This document shows, one piece after another, positions 1-9,149 of a stretch of 64,000 nt of DNA. The notes under the pieces were generated by a model that was not told the DNA's origin, searched no databases, and saw only the letters and a list, made by a program, of their open reading frames with translations. Both the position numbers and the translations under genes were made by a program. Position 1 is the first letter of the stretch. The number at the start of each line of letters is the position of its first letter. Source of the DNA: JAGQPD01 sp020426865 (GTDB lineage Bacteria; Planctomycetota; Planctomycetia; Pirellulales; Pirellulaceae); NCBI GenBank assembly GCA_041399065.1, contig JAWKTN010000011.1, positions 62,001-126,000 of the forward strand, written 5' to 3'.

Positions 1-302
1 AATTCCACCTTGAGCTCGCGGCTCCGTTGAACCAACGCTTCGATTGTCGTGCGGGACGCCTGCTCATTTACCTCGTCGGCCATATGGAGCACCATCAAAT
101 AGGATTCGATGATGTACTCCGGTGGAGGCAAGATGTCAGCAATCAGGTCCTTGTTCCGCACGATACGGTTATAATAAGGGCCGTGGACTTTGGCGACGTT
201 GAGCGTGGAAAGGGACCACGCACCGTATCCGATAAGTCCAATGGCGAAGATTACCATGAGTGTAATGAGTTTTGCCGACACGGTCAGATTCTTGATGAAC
301 AC
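1..302 (-). CDS. Methyl-accepting chemotaxis protein, N-terminal part (cut by window edge)
   Basis: An open frame on the minus strand starts with GTG at 302 and runs off the left edge (about 100 codons visible). A strong ribosome-binding site (GAGGAG) lies just upstream. The product begins FIKNLTVSAKLITLMVIF, a short basic cytoplasmic tip followed by one membrane helix. A helical periplasmic segment follows (ILPPPEYIIESYLMVLHMAD), as in the ligand-binding domain of chemoreceptors. The HAMP and signalling domains would lie outside the window. It starts 17 bp after the cheW stop, in the order cheA-cheW-mcp, so it very probably feeds this CheA/CheW pair. The receptor assignment is inferred from context and topology, because no signalling domain is visible. 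Confidence 0.72.
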   Translation of the reverse strand, partial: MFIKNLTVSAKLITLMVIFAIGLIGYGAWSLSTLNVAKVHGPYYNRIVRNKDLIADILPPPEYIIESYLMVLHMADEVNEQASRTTIEALVQRSRELKVE

Positions 303-319
303 GGAACGCTCCTCTTCGA

Positions 320-775
320 CTAGATATGAGTTTGGGGGGAAGTTGTATCAACGACTCGGGCGGTGTCCAGGACCAACAACAATCGCCCATCCAGTTTGTA
401 GGCACCGCGAATCATGTGGCGGGGTAATCCTTGAAGAGTCTCAGGTGGGGGCTCGAAACAATTTTCTTCAACGACCATCACGTCGCCGATCTCGTCCACC
501 AACAGGCTGACCGATCCGTCGGTCGTGCGTATGACGACGTTCATGGGCTCCACGTCCGACGCTCTTTCCTCGAGTCCCAGTCGTCTTCGCAGGTCGATCG
601 CCGTCACGAGTTGGCCTCGCAAGTTGATCAGGCCTTGGACGACTGCTGGTCCCATCGGTACGCGCGTCATCCGCTGGAATCGAATGACCTCCTGTACCAT
701 GTGCACCTCGACGCCAAAGTACAGGTGATCGACCTTGAACGTGCAGTAGGTACGCTGTGTTTCGGTAGTCTGCAT
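320..775 (-). CDS. cheW: Chemotaxis coupling protein CheW
   Basis: A 151-residue single-domain CheW protein, the usual length for the family. It couples receptors to the CheA kinase in the cytoplasmic signalling array. The frame shows the CheW-like beta-barrel pattern: YCTFKVDHLYFGVEVHMVQEV near the N-terminus, then VQGLINLRGQLVTAIDLRRR and SLLVDEIGDVMVV. It sits 19 bp downstream of cheA and 17 bp upstream of the MCP gene on the same strand, so the three are probably one operon. Confidence 0.93.
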   Translation of the reverse strand: MQTTETQRTYCTFKVDHLYFGVEVHMVQEVIRFQRMTRVPMGPAVVQGLINLRGQLVTAIDLRRRLGLEERASDVEPMNVVIRTTDGSVSLLVDEIGDVMVVEENCFEPPPETLQGLPRHMIRGAYKLDGRLLLVLDTARVVDTTSPQTHI

Positions 776-794
776 GATGCGATTGCCTTGCCGA

Positions 795-3182
795 TTATGC
801 CGCGAAGATGGGATTGGCCAATTCCGGAAAATGGGACTCGATCAGGCTGTTCACGTCGACAATCTGCGTCACTCGGTCGGCGATGATCTGCGTATCGCTG
901 GTGAGGTCCACGTCGTCACTGTCGCCTGCCTGGTCCACGACGTCGAGTATCTGCCCGACGACAATTCCGACGTTTTTGGAACCGCGTCCACATACCACCA
1001 CTTGAAACTGGCCGTTGTTGGACTCTTCGCCATATCCGTACGAACTGCTGCCCAAGTGGACCAGCGGCATGATCCCACCTCGGTATTGAATCACTTCCCG
1101 GTGACCCACACGTTCCACCGAACGGGCCGGAAACTCCTCCAGACGCGAAACGGACGCCAGCGAGATAGCAGCTCGACCACCGTCACCCGGGTCGATCAGC
1201 AACCATTGCGATCGATCGTCCGATCGATCGCTGGACATCCACCCCGCATCGGACATCGACCGGTCCTGATGTTCCACCAACACATTCCCCTGGCTCGCCA
1301 AACCGTTGACATCCAGGATAAGTGACACGGAGCCGTCTCCCATGATCGTGGCACCGGCGTACGTGGGGATCCCCTTAAGCTGCTGTCCTAACGGTTTTAC
1401 AACAATCTCCTGCGTATCATTGATCTGGTCGACGACCAGGCCGAATTGGCGGTCTTCCGCCTGCAATACGACAATATTAATGATCTCATCTTCGTGGAAG
1501 TCGTGCGGCGTCCGTCGGTCGCGCAACCTGAGTTGCTCGTCGAGATACAGCAGCGGCAGGAGTCGTCCGCGTAGGCGATAGCACGGGACGCTATGAATCA
1601 ATTCGATCTCCCGTTTGGCCCGCTCTCCCTCCAAGCGGACAAGTTCCAGAAGACTGACTTGCGGGATGGCATACCGGTCCCCTCGGCATGTCACGACCAA
1701 TGCCGGAACGATGGCCAACGTGAGTGGGATCTTGATCCGGAGCGTTGTGCCGCGTCCGGAGACACTTTGGATGTCGAGCGTGCCGCCAATCTTTTCGACG
1801 TTCGTCTTCACGACATCCATCCCCACACCACGGCCGGAAACGTTCGTGACTTTCGCGGCTGTGGAGAAACCAGGCAACAAGATCAAGTTGCACAATTCGC
1901 GGTCGTTCATCTTGTCGGCTTGCTCGGCCGACACCATTCCCTTCGAAATGGCCTTTTGCTTCACCCGCTCGAGACTGATGCCTCCTCCGTCATCGCCAAT
2001 CTCAATGTTGACCTGGCCTCCTTCGTGAAAGGCTCGCAGCCAAAGCGTTCCTTCGACTGGCTTGCCTGCCGCTTCACGTTCGGCTGGTGACTCGATGCCG
2101 TGGTCCACGGCGTTCCGCACGACGTGCGTCAAGGGATCTTTGATCGCTTCCAGAATTGTCTTGTCTAACTCCGTGTCAGCTCCTTCCATGCATACCCGCA
2201 CGCGTTTGCCACAGGAATTGGAAAGGTCCCGCACCACCCGTGGTAACTTGTTCCAAGCGTTGCGTATCGGTTGCATCCGTGTCTTCATCACCCCTTCCTG
2301 CAATTCGCTGGTGATCAGGTTCAAGCGTTGCGACGCGGCTGTCATCGCCGTGTCTTCACGATTCCGACTGAATTGAAGAATCTGGTTGCGTGCCAACACA
2401 AGTTCACCTACCAAATTCATCAGTTTGTCGAGCAGCTCCACGTCAATGCGCACAGTTCGGTCCGCCACGGCCCGATTCGTTTCGCGTTGTTCCGAGCTGT
2501 TCCCGCGACGCTCTCCTGAACTTGCGGCAGTGGGTTGAGAGTTGCGCCGTGCTTCCGAAGGAGCGGCAACAGACGCCGTGTCCGCTGCCCCTTGCGCCGC
2601 GGCCGTCCCCCCTTCCGTCAACGAATCGGTTGGTTCGTCCGCGCGAGTGCCACCGGCGAGCGCTGCGGCCGCAGAAGTCGCGGATGAGGAAGTGACATCA
2701 CGTGGGCCGTCGGAGCCGCCCCCAACGGACTCGTCGGAATGCTCGGCCTGTGCGTCCGGCGGCCTGGCCTCCACAGAATTACTGCCTCCACCAACGCTGC
2801 CACTTCGGAGTGTCTCGAGCTGCCTCACGACCTCTTCGTAGTCGCCATCGCCTTCGTATCCCGTAGATTCGATGTTCGCCAGAATCGATCGGACGGCGTC
2901 CAGCATGGAGAGCAAGCCGTCAGCAATCTCGTTGCTGAAGCCCATGTCACCGTCGCGTAGCGGGACCAGCAGGCTTTCCCCTACGTGCGTAACGTGTTCC
3001 AATTTGGGGAACGCCAGAAATCCAGAGGTGCCCTTGATCGTGTGGACCGTCCGAAAAATACTCGCCAGACGGTCGCGGTCCTCTGGAGATTCCTCCAGCG
3101 CCAACAGTGCCTGGTCCAATTGGTCAAGGCTCTCGTAGCTTTCGACGAGGAACTCTTTGACAATATCGTCCAATTGCGCCAT
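795..3182 (-). CDS. cheA: Chemotaxis histidine kinase CheA with a second C-terminal CheW-like domain
   Basis: A 795-residue CheA. Start chosen at ATG 3182 because a GGAAGG site precedes it and the Hpt domain begins at once; the frame is open back to 3302 but that part looks non-coding. In order: Hpt domain (residues 1-110) with phospho-accepting His47 in RTVHTIKGTSGFL; a Ser/Ala/Gly-rich linker (about 140-240); dimerisation helices (VELLDKLMNLVGELVLARNQ); the HATPase with N box HVVRNAVDHGIE and G boxes GDDGGG and GRGVGMDVV; a CheW-like P5 domain; and a second, more divergent CheW-like segment after about residue 640. No P2 response-regulator-binding domain is recognisable, although the linker sits where one would be. 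No cheY or cheB lies nearby. Confidence 0.93.
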   Translation of the reverse strand: MAQLDDIVKEFLVESYESLDQLDQALLALEESPEDRDRLASIFRTVHTIKGTSGFLAFPKLEHVTHVGESLLVPLRDGDMGFSNEIADGLLSMLDAVRSILANIESTGYEGDGDYEEVVRQLETLRSGSVGGGSNSVEARPPDAQAEHSDESVGGGSDGPRDVTSSSATSAAAALAGGTRADEPTDSLTEGGTAAAQGAADTASVAAPSEARRNSQPTAASSGERRGNSSEQRETNRAVADRTVRIDVELLDKLMNLVGELVLARNQILQFSRNREDTAMTAASQRLNLITSELQEGVMKTRMQPIRNAWNKLPRVVRDLSNSCGKRVRVCMEGADTELDKTILEAIKDPLTHVVRNAVDHGIESPAEREAAGKPVEGTLWLRAFHEGGQVNIEIGDDGGGISLERVKQKAISKGMVSAEQADKMNDRELCNLILLPGFSTAAKVTNVSGRGVGMDVVKTNVEKIGGTLDIQSVSGRGTTLRIKIPLTLAIVPALVVTCRGDRYAIPQVSLLELVRLEGERAKREIELIHSVPCYRLRGRLLPLLYLDEQLRLRDRRTPHDFHEDEIINIVVLQAEDRQFGLVVDQINDTQEIVVKPLGQQLKGIPTYAGATIMGDGSVSLILDVNGLASQGNVLVEHQDRSMSDAGWMSSDRSDDRSQWLLIDPGDGGRAAISLASVSRLEEFPARSVERVGHREVIQYRGGIMPLVHLGSSSYGYGEESNNGQFQVVVCGRGSKNVGIVVGQILDVVDQAGDSDDVDLTSDTQIIADRVTQIVDVNSLIESHFPELANPIFAA

Positions 3183-3409
3183 TGGTCCTTCCACCCACGT
3201 TCGAATTCTGTCGTCGCCACGCCGCGACAGTTGGCTTTTTCTCGAAAACTGAGATCGAATGCCACGAGCAGTTCTTGCGTTCGCGGTGCGGTAATGTTTC
3301 ACTAATCGATATCACAGGGGGATGCTGTATCGATCGATCCATTTATGCGGGCGCGGGGACGCATTTGAGCTGTCGAAGACGGCGAATTCCATCAAGGTTT
3401 TCAGCGACA

Positions 3410-6400
3410 ATGAAAGGGCATGTCGTGACAATTGGGCTGCTACTGAGAATCGTGACAATGGTTATCCTGGCCGAAGCACTGGCTGGGGGACAGATCCAAC
3501 CAGCTACGGATCGTCCGCTTCCAAAGTCGCCGAAGGATAGTCTCGCCTGCATGCAATTCCCGCCCGATATCTCTGTCTCGCTCGTCGCTGCGGAACCCAT
3601 GGTGCGCGATCCCTCAGCGATCTGTTTTGACGAACAAGGACGCCTGTGGGTCAGTGAAATCCATGGCTACAATCTCGACGGTTATTTCGACATAGTGGAC
3701 TTGAACAAGAGTGGCGAATTGGATCGTGAAGTACGGCGCGTTCGGTTCGCGACGGCCGCCTCGCAAGAGGCCGCCCAACGAGAAACGTATGGGACCGTGC
3801 GGATGCTCGAAGATTCCGACGGCGACGGTCGTATCGATCGAGCGGTCGTCTGGGCCGACCATTTGCCTCCCTGCTACGGTTTGATCGCAGCCCGCGGTGG
3901 GATGATTGCCGTCGGTGCACCGGATATCGTCTTTTTGGCCGATCGCGACGGGGATAATCGAGCTGAAGTTCGCGAGATACTTTTTACCGGGTTCCAGCGA
4001 GAGCTGATCGAACGCGGGATCAACAATCCGCGTTGGGGAGTCGATAACTGGATTTATGTTGCTGCCGGCGGCGGTGGTGGCGACATTTCTGGCCCGGGCC
4101 TGCAGAACCACGTTGCGATTGGACACACCGACTTTCGCTTCCGACCCGATGGCTCAGCGATCGAGCCTGTCACGGGGCGCGAATCGATGTTCGGTCTGAC
4201 GTTGAATGACGTGGGTGACCGATTCCATACGATTGTGACGCAAGTTGTCCCGCTGCCCGATCGCTATTTGCGTCGCAACCCCTGGATGGTGTCGCCGGCG
4301 GGAGACCGTGGCTTGATCCCCTACCGGCGGATCTTTCCAATCAGTCAGCCGGATCCGTGGCGCCTTAAGCGCGGAATTGATCCAGCCTGGGTCAAGTTTT
4401 ACGGTGAAGGAGAAACAAAGCCCAACGGTAATTTTACGTCGAGCAGCGGGCAATTGATCTACAGCGACGCATTGCTGCCATCACGCTATCGGGATAACTA
4501 CTTCGTTTGCGATCCGGCCAACAATCTGATCCATCGATGTCTGCTCGAGCGCCAGGGGGCCAGCTATTCGGTCCGCCGTGCGGACGGCGAAGAAGATGCG
4601 GAATTCTTGGCATCGACCGACCAATGGTTTCGGCCGATCAACTTGATCCCCGGTCCGGATGGCGCCATTTATGTGGTTGATATGTATCGAGAAATCATCG
4701 AAGACTTTTCAGCCATTCCCCGCTTCCTTCAACAACAATATGCCGATTCACTGGTGGCCGGTGTCGACCACGGTCGCATTTGGCGCCTCAGCCGCGTCGC
4801 CACTGCCAACGATGCGGAATCCAAAGTGGATCCACCGACGTTCCGTTCCGCGGCATCGACCGTCGCGGCCAATGATCTGGCGTCACTGATAGCTGGGTTG
4901 CAGAGTGATACGTCGTGGATTCGCCAGCAGTCGCAGCGACTGCTGGTGGAACGCCGTGATCCTGCTTGTGCGGATGATGTCCGCAAGGTCGCGCAACGCG
5001 GGGAACTACCTGCAAGTCGCTTGCAGGCACTGTATGTGCTTGATGCTCTGCAGCAACTTCGGCCCGACGACATCGTGCAGGCTTTGAGCGACACAGATTG
5101 GGGCGTGCGCATGCATGCGTTACGATTGTGTGAACCGTGGTTGGCGCCGCGGGCAGATATGTGCGACCACGTATGCCGGATGGTCGACGATCCTGAGGCT
5201 CGTGTTCGATTGCAATTGGCGTTGACGCTGGGGACATGTCGGTCGAACGAAGGCGATCTCGATTCGCGGGCCTATGACGCACTTGTCCATATGGCAACGC
5301 AATACGGCCATGAACTGTGGATGGATACAGCCATTGTGAGTTCCGCCAGCGCATCACCCGCCAGGTTGATTGTAAGTCTCACTGGCCACCCGACAGTTGG
5401 CGAGCCGGTTCGCAACGTGACGACACAATTGGCAGAAGTTGTCGGGGCCCGACATCAGGCTCCCGAATTGGCCGCGTGCCTGAATCATTGGATCGAACTT
5501 AGGGCCGACGATGCAAACCCCAGATTGCCCGACGATGAGGCAACCGCCTTGCTCGATGCACTCGTGCGAGGTGCCGAACGTAGCGCCAACGAATTCAAAG
5601 ACGTCGACGACCAATTTGCAACATCGATCGGCAGATTGTTGCAGGCTGCTCACGGTCAATTCGCTCCGCAAGCGTTGCAATTGGCAGCGCGATGCCGATT
5701 GAACGAGTCGGCCATACTGCACGATGCCTGGCAGGCCGCCGGCGATGCGGCCCACGACGTAACGCAACCCCTCGAGCGACGGCTTCGAGCGGTCGCGTTG
5801 CTCGCCACCTCCCCCGCCCGCTATCGGCGGCCATTGATCGAACTGTTGCACCCTAGCCAGCCGAGCGAATTGCAGCTTGCCGTGTTGACGGCATTCGCCG
5901 CTGCCCATGACGAGCTCCCCACTGTTAAAATAGTGGACAAATGTATAGTATCCGGTCCGAAGGTGCAGGCGGCGATGGTGGATTTGTGCTTTCAGAGTCC
6001 GGAGGGGCTGGCGGTATTACTGAGGGCGGTTGAGGAGGAGCGGCTGCCGCTGGCCGCGGTCAGTGCATTACGGCGCGAACAGTTGCGGGAGCACGCGGAT
6101 GAACGGATCCGACAGCGAGCGAGGAAATTGTTGTCCGTAGGTGAGAATGACACGCGTATGGAAGTCGTGAATCGATTCGAAGCGGCCTTGGCCTTGGCTC
6201 GGGATCCGGCGCGTGGTCGTGAGGTGTTTCGAAAAACCTGTTCGCGGTGTCATCGGTTGGAGGACTACGGGTATCGTGTCGGACCGGACCTGACGACGGC
6301 ACGCACCCGCGCGGATGCGACGTTGTTGGTCGATATCTTCAATCCTTCAAGCTCCTTGGCGCAGGGATTCACGGTCGCGTCGGTGACGACCGTCGACGGT

Positions 6401-7150
6401 CGCATCCACACGGGGCTGCTCGCTAACGACGGGGCGACCAGCGTGACGCTGCTGGACGGAGGAAAACAAGTTGGCGATGCACCGATGGAACGGTCGGTGT
6501 TACGAAAGGAGATCGAAGAACTGCGAGTGTTGTCGAAATCGCTGATGCCGGACGGACTGGAGCAAGAGCTTAATGCTCAAGACGTTGCCGATTTGATCGG
6601 TTATTTGCGTCAGGCGACGGGGCCGGTGTTAGAGACGCGTCGAGTATTGTTCGACGACGAGCAGTCGTTTGTGGACGCATTGCAACAGGGGGGCGCGACG
6701 GCGACGCTGCAAAACCGCGATGTGCAATCGGGAGAGGTAGCTTTGCGATTGACGGAAGGGCAGCGATATTCGACCCAGCTTCCCGGGTGGGCGTTTGAGA
6801 TTGTGGAGCATCCCGAGCGAGAGCAGGTGGAAGGCAGTGCGACGGCGCGTCAGTATCGCTATTTGCGGATCGCGTGGAAGGCAGAAGATGCCAAGGGGGT
6901 GATGATCGAGTTGGCGGATGATGGACATTGGCCTGAAGCGACACAGGCCGCCCGCCGCTATGTGGCGGGCGAAAACAGCAGCGGTTGGAACGCGATCAGC
7001 GTTGCCGAAACGGCCCCTCGCGAATGGGCGATGTTGACGGTTGACCTCTGGAGTGATTGCGGCTCGTTTGTCTTAACGGGAATTGCCCCCACGGCACTAC
7101 AAGGGACGGCGATGTTCGACCGTATTGAGCTGCTGAAGACATTGCCCTAG
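3410..7150 (+). CDS. PVC-type membrane-bound dehydrogenase/HEAT/cytochrome c protein
   Basis: A 1246-residue exported protein. Start taken at ATG 3410, where a signal peptide begins (MKGHVVTIGLLLRIVTMVIL); the frame is open upstream to 3182 but that overlaps cheA's start region. Residues about 45-460 match the planctomycete/verrucomicrobial beta-propeller dehydrogenase-like domain (PDISVSLVAAEPMVRDPSAI, DGAIYVVDMYREIIE). The middle (about 480-900) is helical and HEAT-like. Near residue 944 a haem c site CSRCH sits in FRKTCSRCHRLEDYG, followed by the usual VGPDLTTARTRADATLLVDI tail. The last ~180 residues resemble a carbohydrate-binding-like beta domain. The family is abundant in planctomycetes and thought to be periplasmic oxidoreductases acting on sugars; the substrate cannot be told from sequence. 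It is divergent from cheA. Confidence 0.88.
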   Translation: MKGHVVTIGLLLRIVTMVILAEALAGGQIQPATDRPLPKSPKDSLACMQFPPDISVSLVAAEPMVRDPSAICFDEQGRLWVSEIHGYNLDGYFDIVDLNKSGELDREVRRVRFATAASQEAAQRETYGTVRMLEDSDGDGRIDRAVVWADHLPPCYGLIAARGGMIAVGAPDIVFLADRDGDNRAEVREILFTGFQRELIERGINNPRWGVDNWIYVAAGGGGGDISGPGLQNHVAIGHTDFRFRPDGSAIEPVTGRESMFGLTLNDVGDRFHTIVTQVVPLPDRYLRRNPWMVSPAGDRGLIPYRRIFPISQPDPWRLKRGIDPAWVKFYGEGETKPNGNFTSSSGQLIYSDALLPSRYRDNYFVCDPANNLIHRCLLERQGASYSVRRADGEEDAEFLASTDQWFRPINLIPGPDGAIYVVDMYREIIEDFSAIPRFLQQQYADSLVAGVDHGRIWRLSRVATANDAESKVDPPTFRSAASTVAANDLASLIAGLQSDTSWIRQQSQRLLVERRDPACADDVRKVAQRGELPASRLQALYVLDALQQLRPDDIVQALSDTDWGVRMHALRLCEPWLAPRADMCDHVCRMVDDPEARVRLQLALTLGTCRSNEGDLDSRAYDALVHMATQYGHELWMDTAIVSSASASPARLIVSLTGHPTVGEPVRNVTTQLAEVVGARHQAPELAACLNHWIELRADDANPRLPDDEATALLDALVRGAERSANEFKDVDDQFATSIGRLLQAAHGQFAPQALQLAARCRLNESAILHDAWQAAGDAAHDVTQPLERRLRAVALLATSPARYRRPLIELLHPSQPSELQLAVLTAFAAAHDELPTVKIVDKCIVSGPKVQAAMVDLCFQSPEGLAVLLRAVEEERLPLAAVSALRREQLREHADERIRQRARKLLSVGENDTRMEVVNRFEAALALARDPARGREVFRKTCSRCHRLEDYGYRVGPDLTTARTRADATLLVDIFNPSSSLAQGFTVASVTTVDGRIHTGLLANDGATSVTLLDGGKQVGDAPMERSVLRKEIEELRVLSKSLMPDGLEQELNAQDVADLIGYLRQATGPVLETRRVLFDDEQSFVDALQQGGATATLQNRDVQSGEVALRLTEGQRYSTQLPGWAFEIVEHPEREQVEGSATARQYRYLRIAWKAEDAKGVMIELADDGHWPEATQAARRYVAGENSSGWNAISVAETAPREWAMLTVDLWSDCGSFVLTGIAPTALQGTAMFDRIELLKTLP

Positions 7151-7271
7151 CGGGAGCTTGCCGGAGAAACGCATGCATCGCTGCCCGAATGGTTTCCGCA
7201 GGGTCACTCTGATTCGTAGCCTTCTGCAGCTCGGCAATTTCAGTTTGGGTCAAGTCTACTTGCGTAACCAT
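6996..7271 (-). pseudogene. Truncated ribbon-helix-helix antitoxin-like gene
   Basis: From ATG 7271, preceded by GAGGAA, the minus strand reads VTQVDLTQTEIAELQKATNQ and then SDPAETIRAAMHAFLRQA. This resembles the strand-helix-helix DNA-binding half of Arc/MetJ-type antitoxins. After about 40 residues the frame runs antisense into the end of the PVC cytochrome gene, and the sequence becomes Arg/Ser/Pro-rich and unlike any domain. The natural reading is an antitoxin that lost its C-terminal toxin-binding part, with no toxin gene next to it. A real short gene with an unusual tail is possible. Confidence 0.4.
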
Positions 7272-7349
7272 AACTTCCTCGACCCACACTAACTTCAACC
7301 ATGGTCTCTACATTACTCAAGTGTAGCAGACTGGCATCCGAAACGCGCC

Positions 7350-7530
7350 AACCAGACGCAACATGGCTTCATGTATTTGGTTGCCATAATTGATTGGTAC
7401 AGTCGATATGTCTTGAGTTGGGAGTTGTCCAACAACTTGGATACACACTTCTGCGTCACAGCATTGGAAACAGCATTATCGTTTGGCACGCCGGAGATAT
7501 TCAATACCGACCAAGAGAGCCAATTTACCG
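7350..7530 (+). pseudogene. IS3-type transposase (rve integrase core) fragment
   Basis: The frame around ATG 7371 reads GFMYLVAIIDWYSRYVLSWE, then ETALSFGTPEIFNTDQESQF. This is the DDE integrase core of IS3-family OrfB proteins; the Asp residues of IIDWYSR and NTDQ are the first two catalytic positions. Homology starts abruptly near 7350 and stops near 7530, so the 5' part, the final Glu and both ends are missing. It is a decayed insertion sequence at the edge of a remnant-rich stretch. Confidence 0.75.
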
Positions 7531-7647
7531 CGCCGTACAGCGTCCGCGCCAGCCGCACTTCCATGCTCGCCCTGTAGCAGTCGTGACGGACGCAAGCATG
7601 CCTCCAAACACGTCCATTCGACTGGCAATTCGCTCGCCGCAGCACAC

Positions 7648-7790
7648 GACGCTTATCCGTCGCTAGAAATCGCCATCTAACGCTCTAGAAGCAATGCCCG
7701 TGCCAACGAACACATTCTCACCGCTACCATTGCGCCAGCAAAGTGTCATTCCGTCGTCTTGTCATCTTCTACTTCATTCCCTCTTGAACC
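7648..7790. repeat. Direct repeat copy A, next to decayed Rhs 3' end
   Basis: About 143 bp beginning CGACGCTTATCCGTCGCTAG is clearly related to 9150-9292. The shared part includes CCGTCGCTAGAAATCGCC and a stretch matching the tail of the Rhs fragment on the minus strand. In copy A the Rhs tail has in-frame stops. The pair flanks the 1.4 kb holding the membrane-protein gene and the group II intron remnant. Confidence 0.75.
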
Positions 7791-7859
7791 CTTGTCGATC
7801 GACGACGAGCGCGTACGCGTACCTGGATTCTGAGAATGACTGCGATCCCGTCGCTCGAC

Positions 7860-8400
7860 CGTGACACACTTGTGTCGAGCCTTCGGCCCTGGGGGCGCGG
7901 GGCGGCGGAAACCGGGCCCTTCGGGCCCGGCAGGGGTTGTGAAGGGCCTTCGGCCCTGGGACGGCGAGCTCGAGGTCGCGTTCGTCCTACTGATGCAAAG
8001 GCCTTCCAGGCCTTCGGCCCAGAGGGCCGCAACGACGCCTGCCGGTGGCGCAGCCACCGGTGGCGTGCTCCCCCGCGCCCAGGCCCGGAGGGCCGACACA
8101 TATGCGGCATGGCGGGTTGGCAATAGCCGCGAGTTCGTGCATCTTGGCGCCAGTGGCAAAACGGAATTACCATTGTGTCGTTCCTTGGCCCCCTCGCCGG
8201 CTTGCCCGGCAGGAGCCACAGTTTGGTTGGCTAGCGGTTCCGCGACTTCACCACCCCGGCCCGGGGTGCCGCCTGCGGCGGCGACCGCCTCGGCCAATGC
8301 GGGTGTGACAACGATTGCCGCACTAGCTTTCAAATTGTGGCTCCTGCCGGGCAAGCCGGCGAGGAGGCCACGTGTGACACGGGAGCGTGACAGCTGGACC
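7860..8400 (-). repeat. GC-rich palindromic dispersed repeat, copy 1
   Basis: This stretch is packed with GGCCTTCGGCC-type palindromes, GCCACCGGTGGC, and a pair of CTCGCCGGCTTGCCCGGCAG blocks in opposite orientation. Its reverse complement aligns over most of its length with 11185-11460. Long open frames in several phases cross it, but they are Ala/Pro/Arg/Gly-rich, differ in frame between copies and show no domain. I treat it as a non-coding repeat. Confidence 0.7.
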
Positions 8401-8444
8401 GAGGACGCGTTGGCGCTACCCGTGCGGTACAAAGAGCCAGAACG

Positions 8445-8882
8445 ATGACAGCGTCTTGCACCACATCTCGGCGAAGTATTGTTGACCGTGTTCTTTGCTT
8501 CGCAGTCGGTGCGCTGGGGTTGTTGCTACTTTACGTCGCCCTCACTGCACCGCCGACTACTTGGTCAGGAATGATTGCGGGACTCGTTCTTGTGTCGCTA
8601 AGCGTTATTGCTGCCCTCCAACATTGGGGACCTATTATACCCTGCATGTTTTTCGGGATGATCGCTTTCTCACTGTTGACTTCACCGATCTTAAGTTCGC
8701 ACGAAGAAGCGGCATTCAAGGCTTTCGGCGTGCCGCTGATCGGTGCTGTAATTGGAGCGATATTCGGCGTGATTTGGGAGAGTACCAGAAAAACTTCGAG
8801 CATTAAGTGCCCCGACTCTGCGACCACTAACATGCACGGGAGCAACGACGAACAATCGGGTAAGGGGCATCCTCGCGGATGA
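8445..8882 (+). CDS. Small predicted membrane protein, 3' end altered by an intron remnant
   Basis: A 145-residue frame with about four hydrophobic segments: VLCFAVGALGLLLLYVAL, SGMIAGLVLVSLSVIAAL, PIIPCMFFGMIAFSLL and VPLIGAVIGAIFGVIW. I do not recognise the family. The last ~15 codons (SGKGHPRG) come from the end of the group II intron remnant starting near 8856, so the native C-terminus has been lost or replaced. No strong ribosome-binding site precedes the ATG. The preceding sequence is the palindromic repeat, so any promoter is uncertain. Confidence 0.5.
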   Translation: MTASCTTSRRSIVDRVLCFAVGALGLLLLYVALTAPPTTWSGMIAGLVLVSLSVIAALQHWGPIIPCMFFGMIAFSLLTSPILSSHEEAAFKAFGVPLIGAVIGAIFGVIWESTRKTSSIKCPDSATTNMHGSNDEQSGKGHPRG

Positions 8883-8924
8883 CCCTCCCCACACCACCGT
8901 ACGTGCGGGTGCGCATACGGCGGT
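8856..8924 (-). ncRNA. Group II intron 3' end remnant (domains V and VI)
   Basis: On the minus strand the sequence reads AACCGCCGTATGCGCACCC, then GCACGTACGGTGGTGTGG. This folds as the short bulged hairpin typical of intron domain V. A second hairpin follows, GGGTCATCCgcgaGGATGCCCC, as expected for domain VI, ending near CCTTACCCGATT. It directly follows the stop of the intron-encoded reverse transcriptase remnant. The 5' domains I-IV are absent, so it cannot splice on its own. Confidence 0.7.
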
Positions 8925-9140
8925 TTAACGAAGTGGAGCAAGATCGGCCCACTGAGTCTTCAGGCTGATCACACCTTGTGTGGCATGTTACACGCGTGGC
9001 ATACCGACGCCGCTGGCAATGGTCTTGGCCACGCGCCAGTAGGCTTGCCGACTGCGAGCGTGGTGGATCGCCTGACGTCGTGTCACTCCGAGTCGCCGCC
9101 CTTTCCGACCTCGTAAAGCGGTCCTTTCCGCCCACGGCGT
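8925..9140 (-). pseudogene. Group II intron reverse transcriptase, C-terminal remnant with frameshift
   Basis: One minus-strand frame reads RRQAIHHARSRQAYWRVAKT followed by IASGVGMPRV and a stop. A second frame continues GVISLKTQWADLAPLR and stops at 8925. Together these match the C-terminal end of intron-encoded maturase/reverse transcriptases, which usually finish in LVSLKTLW-like motifs just before domain V. The frame break lies near 8975-8995. Only about 60 codons remain. The intron therefore once pointed along the minus strand. Confidence 0.65.
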
Positions 9141-9149
9141 CACAGCAAG

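Noticed and set aside
3182..3409. Longer start for the PVC cytochrome protein
   Set aside because: The signal peptide begins at 3410; the upstream part covers the cheA promoter region and has no leader character.
7746..8432. 228-codon minus-strand protein
   Set aside because: The frame crosses the palindromic dispersed repeat, is Ala/Pro/Gly/Arg-rich, has no domain, and the second copy of the repeat does not keep the same frame.
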